From positions 899,501 through 963,500 of the forward strand of contig NZ_AP018817.1 of NCBI RefSeq assembly GCF_024349785.1: a stretch of 64,000 bases of DNA, in the 5' to 3' direction. The notes beneath the pieces are model-generated. The model was not told the origin of the DNA. It saw only the letters and a program-made list of their open reading frames with translations, and ran no database searches. Within the stretch, counting starts at the first letter, position 1; each line of letters begins with the position of its first letter. Positions 61,166-64,000 of the stretch are shown here, piece after piece. The stretch is from Sphingomonas bisphenolicum (GTDB taxonomy: Bacteria; Pseudomonadota; Alphaproteobacteria; Sphingomonadales; Sphingomonadaceae). The position numbers were made by a program, and so were the translations under genes.

Positions 61166-61567
61166 TCAAGGCTCGCCGGCGCTTTCCTGCATCCGCCGTT
61201 CGGCGAACCATTGTTGCAGCATCTGGGCGGTGCAGCCGGTAAAGCCGTTGCTGCCGATGGCGTTGCAGCTATTGGGCAGCGTCTGCCGCTGGGTCTGCTC
61301 CATCGTCGCCACCTGGCTGCCCCAGCCCGGACCGCCCGACACGGCGGGCTTTTCCCGCAATTTCTTGGGGATGCGATAGCGCTCCGCCTCGGGCTTGCGG
61401 GCGCACACGACGATCTCGTCGCCCTTGCTCTGCGGGCAGGGATCGTCGCCATAGACCAGCAGGTTGATGATCCGTTCGGGCGGCGGCTCCGCCTGCGCAA
61501 GCGCCGGAGAGGGAAGCAGCGGGGCCAGCAACAGGCCGACCAGGGGAAGCACGACGCGCGGTCGCAT
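61166..61567 (-). CDS. Secreted protein, sphingomonad-type tandem paralog A
   Basis: 133 residues from ATG 61567, signal peptide cleaved after PALAQ. The mature protein shares the block VYGDDPCPQSKGDEIVVCAR and then ERYRIPKKLR with the neighbour at 61658. Four cysteines (PCPQS, VVCAR, NSCNAIG, TGCTAQ) suggest two disulfides. Predicted periplasmic; function unknown. It lies 91 bases downstream of its paralog on the same strand. Confidence 0.8.
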   Translation of the reverse strand: MRPRVVLPLVGLLLAPLLPSPALAQAEPPPERIINLLVYGDDPCPQSKGDEIVVCARKPEAERYRIPKKLREKPAVSGGPGWGSQVATMEQTQRQTLPNSCNAIGSNGFTGCTAQMLQQWFAERRMQESAGEP

Positions 61568-61657
61568 AAGAGAATCCTTTACCACCCCCGTTGGATGCCG
61601 GGCGTGCCCAATGCCCGGCGGCTCATGGATCAGGACGTCATCAACGCCCACAATCCG

Positions 61658-62227
61658 TCATGGCCGGGTCGCAGATGGCGCCGGTGCGGGCTGCTGCGCC
61701 GCTTTTTCCTCGGCTTTCACCCGCGCCTCGATCGCGTCGCTGTCGGCATCGATGGTGGACAGGCGCTTGGCGCGCTCGGCCGCGACCAGATCCTTCCAGC
61801 TTGCATTGTCGAGCGCCTGCCGCTCCGCCTTGGCCAGGCGGGACAGTTGCGCGAAGCAGCCGGTCGCGCCGCCGCTGCCCACCGGCGAGCAGCTTTCGGT
61901 GCCGGAGCGGCCGACATATTCCATCGACCGCACCCGTTCGCCCCAGGCCTGCTTGCTCGGCATGTTGGGATCGCCGCGCAGCGGTTCGGGGATGCGATAA
62001 CGTTCCTCCTCGCCCTTGCGCGCGCACACGACGATGTCGTCGCCAGCGCTTTGCGGGCAGGCGTCGTCGCCATAGACGATGACGATATTGACCTTTTCCG
62101 ACGCGGGGTCGGTCACGGCGGTCGGAGCGGTGGCGGGTGGCGATGCCGTTTGCGCCAGGGCGGGGACGGACGCGCCCAGCATCAGCCCAATGGTCAGAGC
62201 CGTTGCAATCATCGGGGTCTTCATCAT
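61658..62227 (-). CDS. Secreted protein, sphingomonad-type tandem paralog B
   Basis: 189 residues from ATG 62227 (adjacent ATG 62224), with AAGGA upstream. The signal peptide ends at PALAQ. The core VIVYGDDACPQSAGDDIVVCARKGEEERYRIPEPLR (in two parts) matches paralog A, and the second Cys pair (ESCSPVGSGGATGCFAQ) aligns as well. A C-terminal charged helix (AERAKRLSTIDADSDAIEAR) is an addition absent from A. Function unknown. It follows the coq7 gene by 13 bases. Confidence 0.8.
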   Translation of the reverse strand: MMKTPMIATALTIGLMLGASVPALAQTASPPATAPTAVTDPASEKVNIVIVYGDDACPQSAGDDIVVCARKGEEERYRIPEPLRGDPNMPSKQAWGERVRSMEYVGRSGTESCSPVGSGGATGCFAQLSRLAKAERQALDNASWKDLVAAERAKRLSTIDADSDAIEARVKAEEKAAQQPAPAPSATRP

Positions 62228-62240
62228 CTGTCCGTCCTTA

Positions 62241-62795
62241 TCAAAGGCGCTTGGAAAGCGCGATGGCGGCCCGGCATCCCAAACGGATGGCGCCCGACAA
62301 GAGGGGGTAGGCAGGTGCCCGCTCCGCACCGTGGGCGAGCGCCGCGTCGCGATGTTCGACCTCCTCCGCCTGGAAATTCGCAATGGCGGTGGAGAGTTCC
62401 GAATCGCTGTCGCCCAATTGCGCCAGTTGCTCGGCATAGTGGCGGTCGATTTCCGTCTCGATCGCGGCGGTACAGGCCATGGCGGCCTTCGGGCCCATGG
62501 CGGCCGTGACCGCGCCCAGCGCGAAACCGGCGGCGCTCCAGATCGGCGCCAGCGCCGTCGGGCGGACGCCGCGCCGGGCGATCATCGCGTCAAAGGCGGC
62601 GCGATGCCGTTCCTCCTGCGCCGCCATACCGGCAATCAGGCGACCATAGGGATGGCGATCGCCCATCACCGCCAGTTGCCCGGCATAGATGCGCACCGCG
62701 CCAAACTCGCCAGCCTGGTCGACGCGCACCATGGCGGCGCGGTCGGCATCGGACAGGCGCTTGCCCGGTCGGGGAAAATCCTTGGGCGCGGTCAT
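62241..62795 (-). CDS. coq7: Demethoxyubiquinone hydroxylase (COQ7/CAT5 family)
   Basis: 184 residues. A di-iron monooxygenase that hydroxylates demethoxyubiquinone in ubiquinone synthesis. The two iron-ligand sets are visible: VRVDQAGEFGAVRIYAG with EERHRAAFDAMIARRGVRP, and CTAAIETEIDRHYAEQLAQL with FQAEEVEHRDAALAHGA. The start overlaps the dsbB stop by 4 bases, so the two are co-translated. Works with the UbiH-like enzyme at 24.7 kb. Confidence 0.95.
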   Translation of the reverse strand: MTAPKDFPRPGKRLSDADRAAMVRVDQAGEFGAVRIYAGQLAVMGDRHPYGRLIAGMAAQEERHRAAFDAMIARRGVRPTALAPIWSAAGFALGAVTAAMGPKAAMACTAAIETEIDRHYAEQLAQLGDSDSELSTAIANFQAEEVEHRDAALAHGAERAPAYPLLSGAIRLGCRAAIALSKRL

Positions 62796-63271
62796 GCTTT
62801 TCTCGCCTTGAGCAATAGCGCCAAGATGGCGAGCGCGGCGGCTCCGGACAAGAGGCCGTTATAGCCGGCGAGCGAAATGCCGAAAAGATCCCATGGCGCG
62901 ACGTCGCAACGGGTGATCGGCGTCGCCCAGATCTGGTTGAGCAGGTCGGCGCCGCCGCCCGCCGGGGTGGTGGAGCAGGTGGTCAGTCCTTCCCACCAGC
63001 CATATTCGACCCCGGCATGGAACAGGCCGATCAGCCCGCTGATGCCGATGGCGAGGCCGGCCAGCCCCGCGAACAGCGCGCTGACGCAGGCGCGGCCGCG
63101 CAGCGCATAGGCCAGCAGCGCCAGCAGGATCGCGGCCATATGGGGGTAACGCTGCCACCAGCACATGTCGCAGGGGTGCAGGCCGCCGACATATTGCGAC
63201 GCATAGGCGCCGCCCAGCAGCAGGACGGGCGTCAGCAAGGCGATGGTGCGGGCAAGCGGGATGCTCTTCAT
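62792..63271 (-). CDS. DsbB-family disulfide bond formation protein
   Basis: 159 residues with four membrane helices. The periplasmic cysteine pairs are Cys34/Cys37 (HPCDMCWWQRYPH) and Cys99/Cys122 (LTTCST and ITRCDV). DsbB reoxidises DsbA and passes electrons to ubiquinone, so coupling to a ubiquinone-biosynthesis gene (coq7) makes sense. A short palindromic repeat lies upstream (63333-63364). Confidence 0.93.
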   Translation of the reverse strand: MKSIPLARTIALLTPVLLLGGAYASQYVGGLHPCDMCWWQRYPHMAAILLALLAYALRGRACVSALFAGLAGLAIGISGLIGLFHAGVEYGWWEGLTTCSTTPAGGGADLLNQIWATPITRCDVAPWDLFGISLAGYNGLLSGAAALAILALLLKARKA

Positions 63272-63332
63272 GATGCCCGCTTAAAGCCTTGGCTTGCTTT
63301 CGTCATGCTGAACTTGATGGCCTGGACATATC

Positions 63333-63364
63333 ATGGCGTGTTCGCCTGCGCGGGAACACGCCAT
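63333..63364. repeat. Palindromic repeat between ctpA-like and dsbB genes
   Basis: ATGGCGTGTTC and GAACACGCCAT are perfect 11-bp arms around GCCTGCGCGG, a member of the GCGGGAAC family. It lies 15 bases past the protease stop and may terminate that transcript. Confidence 0.7.
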
Positions 63365-63379
63365 GGTGAAGAGGTCGCC

Positions 63380-64000
63380 TTATTTCGCCCCCGGCTTGCG
63401 CGCCGTCCCCTGCGCCTGGGCGATGGTCGCGCCGGGCGTGCCGGCCAGGCGCGCGATCGTCTTGAGCGCATAGTCGAGCTGGAAGTCCTCGACGCCCTTC
63501 TTCTTCAGTTCCTCGGCCGACAGGGCGAAGCGCGGATCGTCCTTGCTGTCTTCCTCCAGCGCCTTGTCGTCGGTCTTGATCTCGTTGATCAGGTGACGGC
63601 GCAGGTCGCTCTCGCGATATTTCGGCCGGTTCTTGTAATCGGGATCGCTCAACTGCGGCACGCGGATATCGGGCTGGATGCCGCCTTCCTGCACGCTGCG
63701 GCCCGACGGCGTGTAGTAGCGCGCCGTCGTCAGCTTGAGCGCGGTAGTGTTCGACAGCGGCAACATGGTCTGGACGCTGCCCTTGCCGAAGCTGCGTTCG
63801 CCCATCACCAGCGCGCGATGCTGGTCCTGCAATGCGCCCGCGACGATTTCGGAGGCCGAAGCCGAACCTGCATCGACCAGCACGATCACCGGCAGGCCCT
63901 TGGCGTCGTCGCCGGGCTTGGCGTAATAGCGTTCGACATCGCCCTTCGCCCGGCCGCGCTGCGACACGATCTCGCCGCGCTCCAGGAAGGCGTCGCTGAC
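63380..64000 (-). CDS. S41 family C-terminal processing protease, 5' end outside window
   Basis: The minus-strand frame is open from the window edge to a stop at 63380; 206 residues are visible, the C-terminal part of a roughly 450-residue CtpA-type protease. The catalytic region is present: LVDAGSASASEIVAGALQDQ with the nucleophile Ser, then GERSFGKGSVQTMLPL with the Lys general base, and the TTARYYTPSGRSVQEGGIQP motif. The C-terminus is charged. It processes periplasmic or membrane proteins. Confidence 0.93.
   Translation of the reverse strand, partial: VSDAFLERGEIVSQRGRAKGDVERYYAKPGDDAKGLPVIVLVDAGSASASEIVAGALQDQHRALVMGERSFGKGSVQTMLPLSNTTALKLTTARYYTPSGRSVQEGGIQPDIRVPQLSDPDYKNRPKYRESDLRRHLINEIKTDDKALEEDSKDDPRFALSAEELKKKGVEDFQLDYALKTIARLAGTPGATIAQAQGTARKPGAK

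Overview
The window is a chromosomal segment of a high-GC alphaproteobacterium, most likely a sphingomonad (Sphingobium or Sphingomonas type). This rests on the TonB-dependent receptor and spinster-like MFS pair, the Rrf2-sufBC..DST-A operon, the ubiquinone-type UbiH and COQ7 enzymes, and two families of small palindromic repeats (CTTCGACAAGC... and TCCCGC..GCGGGA types) scattered between genes. No transposase, integrase, phage gene, rRNA or CRISPR array is visible, so this is mostly core chromosome with a few accessory insertions.

Layout. 1-4.5 kb: TetR regulator, divergent TonB receptor and MFS transporter. 4.7-12.4 kb: prfC, aldose epimerase, small secreted proteins, sufE, gamma-glutamyltransferase, an NTF2-like protein and pyrD, followed by a probable small RNA with a strong terminator. 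12.8-20.2 kb: AraC-type regulator and the suf iron-sulfur assembly operon (Rrf2 regulator, sufB, two uncharacterised genes, sufC, sufD, sufS, sufT, sufA). 20.2-32 kb: housekeeping enzymes (SDR, DMT transporter, threonine aldolase, ilvE, UbiH-like, cytochrome b561, acs, GST), a GGDEF protein and a LysR regulator. 32-41.8 kb: a second probable small RNA, a CDC48-like double AAA ATPase, a methyltransferase, a LuxR-type regulator, proA, a PLA2-like mini-protein with kdsA, and a hydrolase-P450 pair. 41.8-48.5 kb: a tightly overlapping three-gene cluster of transglutaminase, circularly permuted ATP-grasp/alpha-E and transglutaminase/DUF2126 amidoligase proteins. This is the most intriguing predicted system here; its substrate is unknown. 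48.6-64 kb: tRNA-Leu(GAG), the gltD-DUF2059-gltB cluster, uppP, an NDUFA9-like SDR, a GDT1-type manganese exporter with a yybP-ykoY riboswitch, an amidase broken by an in-frame stop, two paralogous secreted proteins, dsbB-coq7, and the 3' part of an S41 (CtpA-type) protease cut by the window end.

Connections. A 17-bp palindrome-like site is shared (15/17) by the suf promoter and the gltD promoter region, which suggests that one iron-responsive regulator controls Fe-S assembly and the Fe-S enzyme glutamate synthase. A second inverted repeat next to the suf copy fits autoregulation by the Rrf2 protein. The small RNA at 32 kb carries a 9-nt motif perfectly complementary to the Shine-Dalgarno sequence of the TonB receptor at 0.8 kb. 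Function calls come from reading conserved motifs; no database search was run.
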